Shown: piece by piece, positions 1-12,907 of the stretch
Position numbering within the stretch: the first letter of the stretch is position 1
Layout: every line of letters starts with the position of its first letter
Source: Hippasteria phrygiana
Lineage: Eukaryota; Echinodermata; Asteroidea; Valvatida; Goniasteridae
Direction: 5' to 3'
DNA: 64,000 nt
Assembly (NCBI GenBank): GCA_037893225.1
Contig: JAZGUH010000153.1
Coordinates: forward strand, 1,178,001 to 1,242,000
Made by a program: the position numbers and the translations under genes
Notes under the pieces: model-generated
What the model saw: the letters and a program-made list of their open reading frames with translations, nothing else
Database searches by the model: none
Told to the model about the DNA's origin: nothing

Positions 1-3000
1 CGTCACACAATTTTCGCTTTTTAAGGCATATCTTTGAGACATACCAAAGCTATAAGAAAAAGAATTTTGAAAATATCTTGTTTTGTTCGCTAGATATAAT
101 TTAATGAATGTTACGATTTTCAAAATTCAAAAAATCATACAAAATCACGTGATGACGTCATCATGACGTAAAAGTTCGGCATGCATTCTGACCAGTTGGT
201 CTAAGTGTCTGTTAAGTTTAAAGGCAATCGGTTGCTTAAAAGTAGCCAAAGTGCCGGTCAGAAAGAAAACGTGTACAAATGCTATGGGCAATAGTCTGAA
301 AAGGAAAAAAAAGAAAAACTAGAGGCATGAGGTTGGTGTTTGTGGACAAACACAGGGCTGTTTCGTTTTTGGTTTTTTAGTTTGGATGTGAAATGTGAAT
401 ACAATAATTTAAGTTTGTCAAACAATCGCGCTGCTGCCAGTTTTCTTTATTAATTTTGAAATTAATTAAAGTTGTTTGTAGTAGTAACATGTGATGACGT
501 CATCATAACGTCACATAAATTTTCATCTATAAACTTGCTGACCTACCTAGATATAACTTTTCAACTTAATCGGACTTGTACTTTTGTTTATATATGGCTT
601 CAAAAACTGCCCCTTTAAGATGACGTCACGTGACATGTGATGACGTCAACATCATGTCATGTCAATTTTCATCTATAAACCTACTGGGCTACCTAGATAT
701 TACTTTTAAACTTAATCGGACATGTACTTCTGTAGATATGCGCCTTCAAAAACTGCCCCTTTAAGATGACGTCACAAGTGATGACGTCATCATAACGTCA
801 TGTCAATTTGCATTTATAAAACTACTTGGATACCTAGATATTACATTTTAACTTAATCGAACTTGTACTTTTGTAGATATATGGCTTTGAAAAATGCCCC
901 TTTAAGATGACGTCACGTGACATGTGATGACGTCATTATGACGTAAAAGTTCGGCACACATTGTGAGCAGTTGGGGTAAGTGTCTGCCAAGTTTAAAATT
1001 AGCCAAAGTGGCCGGTAAGAAAGAAAAAGTTTACAAATGCTATGGGCAATATTCTAGCGACTTGAAAAAAAGAATTTTTTGATGACGTCATCATGACGTC
1101 ACACAATTTTCGCTTTTTAGGGCATATCTTTGAGACATACCAAAGCTATAACAAAAAGAATTTTGAAAATTTCTTGTTTAGTTCGCTAGATATATTGAAA
1201 AGAATGTTACGATTTACACAATTTTAAAATTCAGCGACTTGAACAAAGACTACAAATCAACCTTTTTATAAACAGCATGCACATTATTTAAGCCATGGTT
1301 ATCTGCCCTTCCCAGAATTCCTTTGTGTTATATTGAATTTGGTCTAAATTTTCAAATGGCTGTTATTTCTTACTTGAGTGAGCCACGATCATGAAATTTT
1401 TGAATTAGAGAGAGGAAAATTCAATGTATACATTTTTGTAATCGGATTGACCCTTACATGCGTTTAAAAAAAAAAACAATTGATGACATCATCATGACGT
1501 CACACATTTTCTCCCTTTTAGGGGATATCTTTGAGACATACCAAAGCTATAACAAAAAGAATTTTGAAAATCTATTGTTTTGTTCTCTAGATATATTGAA
1601 AAAAATGTTACGATTTAAAATTTTAAAAATTCATAAAAAGTCACGTAATGACGTCATCATGACCTCATTTTAGATTTTGCATTCTAGTGACAGTATCTAC
1701 CTACCCACCACTTTGCATGACGATCGGACCTATCCTTATGTGTTTAAAAAAATCACATTTTTGATGACGTCATCATGACGTCACACATTTTTTCCCTTTT
1801 AGGGCATATCTTTGAGACATACCAAAGCTATCACAAAAAGAATTTTGAAAATATCTTGTTTTGTTTGCTAGATATATTGAAAAGAATGTTACGATTTTAA
1901 AACTTCAAAAATTCAGCGACTTGAAAAAAGACTAGGAATCAACCCCTTTTATAAACAGCAAGCACATTTAAGCCATGGTTATCTGCCCTTCCCAGAATTC
2001 CTTTGTGTTATATTGAATTTGGTCCAAATTTTGAAATGGTTGTTATTTCTTACTTGAGTGAGCCACGATCATGAAATTTTGGAATTACGTACAGCAAAAT
2101 TCAATGTATACATTTTTGTAATCAGATTGACCCTTACATGCGTTTAAAAAAAAAACTTTTTTGATGACGTCATCATGACCTCAAACAATTTTCGCCTTTT
2201 AGGGCATATCTTTGAGACATACCAAAGCTATAACAAAAATAATTTTCAAAATATCTTGTTGTTTTCGTTAGATATATTGAAAAGAATGTTACGATTTTCA
2301 AAATTCAAAAATTCATAAAAAATCACGTGATGACGTCATCATTACGTAAAAGTTCGGCAGACATTCTGAGCAGTTGGTCTAAGTGTCTGCCAAGATTAAA
2401 GCCAATCGGCTGCTTAAAAGTGGCCAAAATGCCGGTTAGAAAGAAAACGTGCACAAATGCTATGGGCATTTGGGCTGAAAAAGAAAAAAAAAAAGAAACT
2501 AGAGGCATGAGGTTGGTGTTTGTGGACAAACACAGGGCTGTTTCGTTTTTGTTTTTTTAGTTTGGATGTGAAATGTGAATACAATAATTTAAGTTTGTCA
2601 AACAATCGCGCTGCTGCCAGTTTTCTATGTTAATTTTGAAATTAATTAAAGTTGTTTGTAGTAGTAACATGTGATGACGTCATCATAACGTCACATAAAT
2701 TTTCATCTATAAACTTGCTGACCTACCTAGATATAACTTTTCAACTTAATCGGACTTGTACTTTTGTTTATATTATATGGCTTCAAAAACTGCCCCTTTA
2801 AGATGACGTCACGTGACATGTGATGACGTCATCATCATGTCATGTCAATTTTCATCTATAAACCTACTGGGCTACCTAGATATTACTTTTAAACTTAATC
2901 GGACATGTACTTCTGTAGATATGCGCCTTCAAAAACTGCCCCTTTAAGATGACGTCACATGTGATGACGTCATCATAACGTCATGTCAATTTTCATTTAT

Positions 3001-5480
3001 AAAACTACTGGAATACCTAGATATTACATTTTAACTTAATCGAACTTGTACTTTTGTAGATATATGGCTTAGAAAAATGCCCCTTTAAGATGACGTCACG
3101 TGACATGTGATGACGTCATTATGACGTAAAAGTTCGGCACACATTGTGAGCAGTTGGGGTAAGTGTCTGCCAAGTTTAAAATTAGGTAAAGTGGCCGGTA
3201 AGAAAGAAAACGTTTACAAATGCTATGGGCAATATTCTAGCGACTTGAAAAAAAGAATTTTTTCATGACGTCATCATGACGTCACACAATTTTCGCTTTT
3301 TAGGGCATATCTTTGAGACATACCAAAGCTATAACAAAAAGAATTTAGAAAATTTCTTGTTTTGTTCGCTAGATATATTGAAAAGAATGTTACGATTTAC
3401 ACAATTTTAAAATTCAGCGACTTGAACAAAGACTACAAATCAACCTTTTTATAAACAGCATGCACATTTAAGCCATGGTTATCTGCCCTTCCCAGAATTC
3501 CTTTGTGTTATATTGAATTTGGTCTAAATTTTGAAATGGCTGTTATTTCTTACTTGAGTGAGCCACGATCATGAAATTTTGGAATTAGGGAGAGGAAAAT
3601 TCAATATATACATTTTTGTAATCGGATTGACCCTTACATGCGTAAAAAAAAAAAAAACATTTTTGATGACGTCATCATGACGTCACACAATGTTCGCTTT
3701 TTAGGGCATATCTTTGAGACATACCAAAGCTATAACAAAAAGAATTTCGAAAATATCTTGTTTTGTTCGCTAGATATATTGAAAAGAATTTTACGATTTT
3801 GAAATTTCAAAAATTCATAAAAAATCACGTGATGACGTCATCATGACGTAAATGTTCGGCATACATTCTGAGCAGTTAGTCCAAGTGTCTGCCAAGTTTA
3901 AAGCCAATCGGCAGCATAAAAGTAGCCAAAGTGCCGGTAAGAAAGAAAACGTGTACAAATGCTATGGGCATTTGGCTGAAAAAGAAAAAAAAAAAGAAAA
4001 AAAAAAAAAAACTAGATGTATGGTGCAGTGTTTGTGGACAAACACAGGGCTGTTTTGTTTTTTGTGTAAAATTATGTGATTTAAATGAAATTTCAAAAAT
4101 GAAAAAAATTATAGAAAATTAGCCGATGACGTCATCATGACGTCACATAAATTTTCATCTAACATGCTGGCATAACTAAATACCATGTTTTAACTTAATC
4201 TGACTTGTACTTTTGTAGATATATGGCTTCAAAAAATGCACCTTTACGATGACGTCACATGACATGTGATGACGTCATCATGACGTAAAAGTTTGGCGCA
4301 CATTCTGAGCAGTTGGTGTAAGTGTCTGCCTACGACTTGTCTAACGACTTGAAAAAAAGACTAGAGATCAACTCTTTATAGACAGCATGCCACATGAACG
4401 CCATGGTTTCTGTCCTTCCCAGAATTCGTTTGTGTTATATTGAATTTGGTCACAATTTTCAGATGCCTGTTATTTCTTAATACTTGAGTGAGCCACGATC
4501 ACGAAATTGTTGAATTAGGTGGAGAAAAATTCAATGTATAATTTTTTTTAATCGGACCGACCCTTACATGCGTAAAAAGAAAAAAATTGATGACGTCATT
4601 ATGACGTCACACAATTTTCGCCTTTTAGGGCATATCTTTGAGACATACCAAAAGCTGTATCAAAAAGAATTTTGAAAATATCTTGTTTTGTTTGCCAGAT
4701 ATATTTAAAAGAATGTTACGATTTCAAAATTTCAAAAATTCATAACAAATCACGTGATGACGTCATCATGACGTCACTTTGGATTTTGCATCCTAGTGCC
4801 AGTATCTACCTACCCACCAATTTTCATGACGATCGGACCTATCCTTATATGTGTTTTAAAAAAGCACATTTTTGATGATGTCATCATGACGTCACACATT
4901 TGTTTCCTTTTTAGGGCATATCTTTGAGACCTACCAAAGCTATAACAAAAAGAATTTTGAAAATATCTTTTTTTGTTTGCCAGATATATTTAAAAGAATG
5001 TTACGATTTTCAAAATTTCAAAAATTCATAACAAATCACGTGATGACGTCATCATGACGTCATTTTGGATTTTGCATCCTAGTGCCAGTATCTACCTACC
5101 CACCAATTTTCATGACGATCGAACCTATCCTTATATGTGTTTTAAAAAAGCACATTTTTGATGATGTCATCATGACGTCACACATTTTCTCCCTTTTAGG
5201 GCATATCTTTGAGACATACCAAAGCTATAACAAAAAGAATTTTGAAAATATCTTGTTTTGTTCGCCAGAAATATTGAAAAGAATTTTACGATTTTCACAT
5301 TTCAAAAATTCATAAAAAATCACGTGATGACGTCATCATGACGTAAATGTTCGGCATACATTCTGAGCAGTTAGTCTAAGTGTCTGCCAAGTTTAGAGGC
5401 AATCGGGTGCACCAAAGTAGCCAAAGTGCCGGTAAGAAAGAAAACGTGCACAAATGCTATGGGCAAAAAGTCTGAAAAGG

Positions 5481-5523
<43 letters not shown>

Positions 5524-5540
5524 ATCTTAACGAAAACAAG

Positions 5541-8500
5541 GGCTGTTTTGGAAAAGTTTCCAAAACAGCCAAAAAAAAGAAACTAGACATGCTATGTGTT
5601 TGTCACGTTATGACAAACACAGGGCTGTTTCGGGGTTGTTTTGTTATTTTGGATGTGTAATATGCTTATAATAGTAAAAGGTGTTTGTTAGTTAAAGACG
5701 GAGGGGTTAGGATGTTGTTGTTGGGAGGAACATAAAATTTACAAAATAAAAAAAATCATAGAAAATTTGCCGATGACGTCATCATGACGTCACTTCGGCT
5801 GCCGCATGCTTGTGGCACACTATCTACATACCCACCAATTTTTATGACGATTGGACCTACCCTTATATGTGTTTTTTTTTTAATATATTTTTGATGTCGT
5901 CATGATGACGTCACACATTTTCTCATTTATGTGAAAGAATATAGAAGCTAACAAAGCTATTACAAAAAGAATTTTGAATTTAGCATGTTCTGGTGATGAG
6001 ATATGGGTTTAAGAAACTTTAAGGTTAAAAAACTTAAAAATTACTATAAAATCGTATGATGACGTCATGATGACGTCATGATGACGTCACCTCAATTTTC
6101 ATCTATAACACGTACTTGTCTACCACCATAGCAGGTTTGAATGCAATCGGACCTACGGTTCTCTAGATATGTGCCCTTGAAAAATGCACCTTTAAGATGA
6201 CGTCACATGACAAGTGATGACGTCATCATGACGTCACTCTTCGGCATACATTCTTAGCTTAGGGTCTCTGTTTGAGTTAAACCTGATTAAGATCTGAGGT
6301 TGTTTAGTGACCAAAGTGGCTCTTACAAAATTCGTGTACAAAGTCTATGGGATTTGGGATAAAACTAAAAAGTCATAGAAAATCAGCTGATGACGTCATC
6401 ATGACGTCACTTTGGATTTTACATGCTAGTGGCACTATCTACCTACCCACCAATTTTCATGACGATCGGACATATCCTTATATGTGTTTTAAAAAAGCAC
6501 ATTTTTGATGATGTCATCATGACGTCACACATTTTCTCCCTTTCAGGGCATATCTTTGAGACATACCAAAGCTATAACAAAAATAATTTTGAAAATATCT
6601 TGTTCTGTTTGCTAGATATATTGAAAAGAATGTTACGATTTTAAAATTTTGAAAAATTCATAAAAAATCATGTGATGACGTCATCATGACGTCACTTTGG
6701 ATTCAGCATCCTAGTGACAGTATCTACCTACCCACCAATTTTCATGACGATCGGACCTATCCTTATATGTGTTTTAAAAAAGCACATTTTTGATGATGTC
6801 ATCATGACGTCACACATTTTCTCCCTTTCAGGGCATATCTTTGAGACATACCAAAGCTATAACAAAAAGAATTTTGAAAATATCTTGTTTTGTTCGCTAG
6901 ATATATTGAACAGAATTTTACGATTTTGAAATTTCAAAAATTCATAAAAAATCACGTGATGACGTCATCATGACGTAAATGTTCGGCATACATTCTGAGC
7001 AGTTGGTCTAAGTGCCTGCCAAGTTTAAAGCCAATCGGCACCATAAAAGTAGCCAAAGTGCCAGTAAGAAAGAAAACGTGTACAAATGCAATGGGCATTT
7101 GGCTGAAAAAGAAGAAAAAAAAAAAGAAAAAAAAAAGAAAACTAGACATCTGGTACAGTGTTTGTGGACAAACACAGGGCTGTTTTGTTTTTTTGTGCAA
7201 AATTTTGTGATTAAAATGAAATTACAAAAATTTCAAAAATCATTTAAAAAATTGCTGATTACGTCATCATGACATCATTTCAGATTTTGCATGCTAGTGA
7301 CAGTATCTACCTACCCACCAATTTGCATGACGATCGGACCTATCCTTATATGTGTTTTAAAAAAGCACATTTTTGATGATGTCATCATGACGTCACACAT
7401 TTTTTTCCTTTTTAGGGCATATCTTTGAGACCTACAAAAGCTATAACAAAAAGAATTTTGAAAATATCTTGTTTTGTTTGCCAGATATATTTAAAAGAAT
7501 GTTACGATTTTCAAAATTTCAAAAATTCATAACAAATCACGTGATGACGTCATCATGACGTCACTTTGGATTTTGCATTCTAGTGCCAGTATCTACCTAC
7601 CCACCAATTTTCATGACGATCGGACCTATCCTTATATGTGTTTTAAAAAAGCACATTTTTGATGATGTCATCATGACGTCACACATTTTCTCCCTTTTAG
7701 GGCATATCTTTGAGACATACCAAAGCTATAACAAAAAGAATTTTGAAAATATCTTGTTTTGTTCGCTAGATATATTGAAAAGAATTTTACGATTTTGAAA
7801 TTTCAAAAATTCATAAAAAATCACGTGATGACGTCATCATGACGTAAATGTTCGGCATACATTCTGAGCAGTTAGTCTAAGTGTCTGCCAAGTTTGAAGT
7901 CAATCGGTAACATAAAAGTAGCCAAAGTGCCGGTAAGAAAGAAAACGTGTACAAATGCTATGGGCATTTTGGCTGAAAAAGAAGAACAAAAAAAAGAAAA
8001 AAAAAAAAAAAAGAAAAAAAAAAAAATCTTAACGAAAACAAGGGCTGTTTTGGAAAAGTTTCCAAAACAGCCAAACGTCACTTTGGATTTTGCATTCTAG
8101 TGCCAGTATCTACCTACCCACCAATTTTCATGACGATCGGACCTATCCTTATATGTGTTTTAAAAAAGCACATTTTTGATGATGTCATCATGACGTCACA
8201 CATTTTCTCCCTTTTAGGGCATATCTTTGAGACATACCAAAGCTATAACAAAAAGAATTTTGAAAATATCTTGTTTTGTTCGCTAGATATATTGAAAAGA
8301 ATTTTACGATTTTGAAATTTCAAAAATTCATAAAAAATCACGTGATGACGTCATCATGACGTAAATGTTCGGCATACATTCTGAGCAGTTAGTCTAAGTG
8401 TCTGCCAAGTTTGAAGTCAATCGGTAACATAAAAGTAGCCAAAGTGCCGGTAAGAAAGAAAACGTGTACAAATGCTATGGGCATTTTGGCTGAAAAAGAA

Positions 8501-8647
8501 GAACAAAAAAAAGAAAAAAAAAAAAAAAAGAAAAAAAAAAAAATCTTAACGAAAACAAGGGCTGTTTTGGAAAAGTTTCCAAAACAGCCAAAAAAAAAAA
8601 TCTTAACGAAAACAAGGGCTGTTTCGGAAAAGTTTCCGAAACAGCCA

Positions 8648-8679
<32 letters not shown>

Positions 8680-8797
8680 ATCTTAACGAAAACAAGGGCT
8701 GTTTCGGAAAAGTTTCCGAAACAGCCAAAAAAAAAAAAAGAAAAAAAAAAAAATCTTAACGAAAACAAAGGCTGTTTCGAAAAACTTTCGAAACAGC

Positions 8798-8835
<38 letters not shown>

Positions 8836-8876
8836 ACGAAAACAAGGGCTGTTTTGGAAAAGTTTCCAAAACAGCC
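5541..8876. repeat. Seven copies of a GGCTGTTT hairpin in A-rich DNA
   Basis: Hairpins lie at 5541-5570, 8043-8072, 8560-8589, 8617-8646, 8697-8726, 8770-8798 and 8847-8876. Each has a 5' arm starting GGCTGTTT and a 3' arm ending AAACAGCC around a short AAG or AAA loop, usually preceded by TCTTAACGAAAACAAG and an A-run. Arms differ between copies, but both arms change together (TTTTGGAAA with TTTCCAAAA; TTTCGGAAA with TTTCCGAAA; TTTCGAAA with TTTCGAAA). Confidence 0.9.
7559..8592. repeat. 517-bp near-identical tandem duplication
   Basis: The segment starting CGTCACTTTGGATTTTGCAT at 7559 starts again at 8076, and all landmarks between (module starts, A-runs, hairpin) recur at an offset of 517 bp with almost no differences by eye. 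The similarity is much higher than between other modules of the block, which points to a recent duplication or a recent conversion. Confidence 0.85.
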
Positions 8877-9219
8877 AATTATGAAATCATTACAAATCCT
8901 GACAAAAAAATCCGCGATATCAGGAAAAATCCTGTCAAATCTTACCCCTGCCAGGAGTATAAATGGGTACCTGTGGGGGTAGAAAAAAGATTGTGCTGAT
9001 CTCGAAGGCAGCACAAAAATGACCTCATGACCTGATCAACAGAATAATTATTAATATTTAAAACATACTTTCACATGGACAGGTGCGGTGTACGTTTTTA
9101 ATTCGTGGACCCATATTTTGTTCACCCATGCCTTATTTTGGCTGTCTAGCCTTTTTATCTAAATTTCTCCACAGTCTACTCAATTGTGCAGTTTTTTTCA
9201 GACTGGCGAAACAAATTAA

Positions 9220-10386
9220 CCTTAACCCTGCTACAAACGACATGTACATGTACATGGTTGTGGTGGATATTTGTTGTATTCAGCAGGGTAGCAGCTAAAT
9301 ATACCGGCTGTTGATTTTGTCATATTTAGCAGGGTGGAAGTACATGTACATACCTGTTGGATTTGTTCGCATTTAGCAGGGTGGAAGCTAAACATACCTG
9401 TTGGATTCTGTCGTATTTAGGAGGGTGGAAGCTAAATATACCTGTTGGATTCTGTCGTATTTAGGAGGGTGGAAGCTAAATATACCTGTTGGATTTGTTC
9501 GCATTTAGCAGGGTGGAAGCTAAACATACCTGTTGGATTCTGTCGTATTTAGGAGGGTGGAAGCTAAATATACCTGTTGGATTCTGTCGTATTTAGGAGG
9601 GTGGAAGCTAAATATACCTGTTGGATTTTGTCATATTTAGGAGGGTGGAAGCTAAATATACCTGTTGGATTGTCGTATTTAGGAGGGTGGAAGCTAAATA
9701 TACCTGTTGGATTCTGTCGTATTTAGGAGGGTGGTTCAAGCTAAATATACCTGTTGGATTCTGTCGTATTTAGGAGGGTGGTTCAAGCTAAATATACCTG
9801 TTGGATTCTGTCGTATTTAGCAGGGTGGAAGCTAAATATACCTGTTGGATTCTGTCGTATTTAGGAGGGTGGAAGCTAAACATACCTGTTGGATTCTATC
9901 GTATTTAGGAGGGTGGAAGCTAAACATACCTGTTGGATTCTGTCGTATTTAGGAGGGTGGAAGCTAAACATACCTGTTGGATTCTATCGTATTTAGGAGG
10001 GTGGAAGCTAAACATACCTGTTGGATTCTGTCGTATTTAGGAGGGTGGAAGCCGACTTCTAGTAAAACTTTAGTTGGATTTAGTTGATTTGGCAGGGCTC
10101 ATACAAACAAATGCCTGATTGTATTTTGTTGGATTCAGCAGGGTAGCTGCAAAATGCCAAGGCTGGTTTATAAAGTGGTACACTGCAGAATCCAACAAAA
10201 ATTTGCTGTTGGATTTTGTTGTATTTAGCAGGCTTCTCTTTCAGTTTTGTTGGAAATTGTTGGATTTAGCAGGGCCATATGAAAACACTGAAGGGGGGTT
10301 ATGGTCAAGGAGGAACTCTTTAACCCAGATGAAGTCAATACAAATCCAACATCAATTACCTTGCTGGATTTAGCAAGGTTAGGGTT
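9220..10386. mobile_element. TTAA-flanked element with telomere-like ends and internal minisatellite
   Basis: The left end is TTAA (9216-9219) followed by CCTTAACCCTGC. The right end reads TTTAGCAAGGTTAGGGTTTC. This matches the end pattern of six other elements in the window (CCCTAACC ... GGTTAGGG at TTAA sites). Most of the interior is the 44-bp array listed separately. The right TTAA is not intact, so the right boundary is approximate. No transposase is seen. Confidence 0.55.
9277..10052. repeat. 44-bp minisatellite, about 17 copies
   Basis: The unit contains CTAAATATACCTGTTGGATT followed by a CTGTCGTATTTAGGAGGGTGGAAG part and recurs about every 44 bp. Some copies have a 4-bp insertion (GGTTCAAG for GGAAG). 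Near the right end, copies with CTATCG and CTGTCG alternate, suggesting an 88-bp higher-order unit. Confidence 0.9.
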
Positions 10387-12270
10387 TCATGTACATGTAC
10401 TATGCAAAATGTGCATACATTTATAATACAAAAATTGAAAATGAATTAAACTGCTGCAAAGTGCTAACTGACTGGATTGACCTGAAATATACAAATCAAC
10501 CAAATTAGCTGGGCTAATGCTTCAAACTTTTAGCAAATTCTTTCTCAAAAAGGCATCAAAATGATCAAATTACAAATTTGATCATTTTGATCGGTACAAC
10601 TTGTACAGCAGCAAAGTTGTGTGCTATCAGCTCCCGAAACTGGCCCCAGGTTATACAGGAAGTCTGACCAAAATGGTCACAATCAAATCTATTATCAATA
10701 TGACGGATAGTACCGGTATGTAAATGCATTTTAATTTGCCACCTCCAGGGCTCTAGGCCCCCAGTTTGTTTGTCCGCCACCGACAAGGCCCCCCCACCCC
10801 CCCCCCCCCCCCCCCCCCTGCTCACCGGGGCAAAAAACCGGCAGTTAGCCCCGTGAATTGAAATCACTAAAGAGATGTTTACATGCTAGAGCTCTCACGA
10901 AAAGGACGGGGAGAGACAAAAAAGAACCTTGCTTTTGTTTGGCCACAGTTTATGCAAGGTTGTTTCTGTGGCTAATTCTTTTGTGAGTGGATGAAGCAGG
11001 GAAATGCCTGTGCTTTATAATAGGATGTACGTGTACGTGTACGTGAATGCAGTGATGCGGGTATCATATCAGCCCATCCCCATTCCGAAGGGAAAAGTTC
11101 AAATACCAGATGCGTGGTATTGCATGAATGTCCTTGTTCTCTGGTATTAAGATTTGAGATAAGGCCATGTACATGTACTTGATCCAAAGAGGGCACTGTA
11201 ATGCTGCCACTTTTTTGGAGGCGATTTGTTTTTTTTTGCAGTTATTGAAGTAAGTTGCTTTAATTAACCCTCCTACTGTTATAACTACATGTATCACAAT
11301 CTATTAAAAAACCAACCCTCTTATAAAAAAACCAACCCTCTTCCTCTCTCATAGCTTGTACGTTACAACCTACATACATGACTCGATAGGTTAATATATA
11401 GGGTACATCTACATAAGCTAGTTTCACACTGCTCTTACCCGGGTAATTGCCGGTTTAACGAAAAATTAACCCCACTTACCCGGGGAATTTCTAACCCTGC
11501 TCGCGAGGTGGGTTAACCCACCAATCTTGGGGTTAACGACGACCTTGAGACAATTCTCCGGGTTACCATCAGTAGTGTGAATGCTCGCCGGGTTTTCTTC
11601 TACCCAGGTAGGTGGGTGGGTGCGCTTCGTCGTGTTTTATCGGCCAGCTTTGCGAAGGTGACGTAATTTATTAGTACGGCCGCCGTGGCTAGTACTTTGC
11701 CTTAAGTTTATTTTTACGTATACTTAATGAAAGGCACCAGTCTTCCGTGGATGATGCCTCGTCTTAATAAGTACAATTCACATACACTTAATGCAAGGCA
11801 CCAGTCTAGACCGCACAGTTGAAGGATGACTAGACTTGAAATCAAGTCGGTAATTGGTCGGCATTAGTCCGACTGCACCACCGCGTATTATCATACTTAC
11901 ACCGCACTTTGCAGGGGTTACGTGTAGCGAGCGTTATAATAGCATGTGGGAACGTTCATGCAACCTTGGCCCCAAGATGCGTGTGCGTCGACTGTCCAAT
12001 TACTGACCATGGAGGAAAGAAGACATGTCTGAACATTCAATTTTGAGATTCTTGTATTTTTGGAAAGCTTTAGTATCATTAAATCTCCAGTTGATTTTTA
12101 TAATCATTGCTTTCTTTGCTCTGTGAAAGACCCTCAATTCTTCAGATTCCTCTGTTTGGCAAAGAGGATTTTGGTGAATTGGGAAGGTTAGAGTTTTAAT
12201 GTGTACAGGTATTATACGTCTGTGAATAATACATCCTGCTAGCTGTAAGAACTCCAACTGTAAAATTCAA
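10387..12270. other. Non-coding stretch, no gene recognised
   Basis: It holds a C/G run at 10785-10819, a GC-rich partly palindromic patch at about 11430-11640 built on CCCGGGTAA and GGGTTAAC-type words, and a segment at 12123-12260 that recurs at 38216-38340. No convincing coding exon or RNA gene was seen. Confidence 0.6.
12123..12260. repeat. Segment duplicated at 38216-38340
   Basis: The segment with AAAGACCCTCAATTCTTCAG and then TTAGAGTTTTAATGTGTACA is found again at 38216-38340 in the same orientation with few differences. In both places a TTAA/CCCTAACC element follows directly on the right, so the two loci share a composite arrangement. Confidence 0.8.
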
Positions 12271-12274
12271 TTAA

Positions 12275-12531
12275 CCCTAACCCCTTCGGTAACTTTACTA
12301 GAAAGTATCCTGAATCCACCAAAATCCAACTATTTTGCCATCCACAAAAAGTTGGTTTTGGTGACTGCTCAATATCGAGGTATCCTGAATCCATCAAAAT
12401 CATGCAGTACCGCTAGGCTTACAATCCTCAATCCATCAAAATCCCCCAGTTTTCAATATGGAGGTATCCTGAATCCGCTGAAATCCTCCAAAACAGGTGT
12501 ATGGATTTTGATGGATTCATGTAGGTTAGGG
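12275..12531. mobile_element. MITE with CCCTAACC ends, TTAA target duplication
   Basis: TTAA lies at both borders (12271-12274 and 12532-12535). The element starts CCCTAACCCC and ends GGTTAGGG. The interior is a degenerate repetition of a phrase like CTGAATCCATCAAAATC. The 3-C start and TTAA site fit the piggyBac superfamily; that placement is inference. Confidence 0.75.
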
Positions 12532-12579
12532 TTAATATTCAATGACAAGATTTTTGTTAATGTAATTTAAAAAAAATTT

Positions 12580-12745
12580 AAATGTACATGTACCTGCTAA
12601 ATCCAACAGAATCCAACTGTGTCTTATTTTTCTGTTGCCTGCTGAATCCAACAGGGTGTAACACTATTAGCTGCTCAATCCAACAGGGTCCAATGGAAAT
12701 TTATATCAAATAGTTGGATCCTGTTGGATTCAGCAGGGTTAGGTA
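12580..12745. repeat. Partial relative of the TTTAGCAGGGT element family
   Basis: It has CCTGCTAAATCCAACAGAAT at the left and TTGGATTCAGCAGGGTTAGG at the right, an inverted arrangement of the same phrases as the elements at 9220 and 38350. TTAA borders are absent. Confidence 0.55.
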
Positions 12746-12907
12746 TAATTATTAATTAAATTAATAGTAAAATCAAGTTACAAGCTAAAACTCTATGTGA
12801 CTGTCAAGCTAAGCAAACAACAGTTAAATACCCGTCACAAGCAATAGACATCTCATGGAGTTTTGGCTGGTAAGCTGGTTTTACTAAGCAATATTTTTTG
12901 TGCTTAA

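Larger units (their letters stand above)
1..8880. repeat. Satellite-like block of CRE-palindrome repeats
   Basis: The whole stretch is one repeat family. Recurrent modules are a doublet ATGACGTCATCATGACGTCA, a module beginning TTAGGGCATATCTTTGAGAC, a module with GTTCGGCATACATTCTGAGC, and an A-rich tail after GGGCATTTGGCTGAAAAAG. Two duplication levels are visible: the part from about 180 to 2330 recurs from about 2340 to 4500 (offset about 2.18 kb), and 7559-8075 recurs at 8076-8592 (offset 517 bp, nearly identical). Short open frames here are the repeat read through and I do not call genes. The left edge runs out of the window. Confidence 0.9.

Noticed and set aside
1458..8315. Repeated open frames of about 71-77 residues in the CRE repeat block, similar to one another
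   Set aside because: They are the repeat module read in one frame; similarity follows from DNA repetition, and they lack any recognisable domain or consistent start context.
1..8880. CRISPR-like array because of regularly spaced palindromes
   Set aside because: Spacing is irregular, spacers are themselves repeats, and the genome is clearly animal.
8475..9014. A 179-residue minus-strand frame
   Set aside because: It is mostly translated A/T homopolymer and hairpin repeats.
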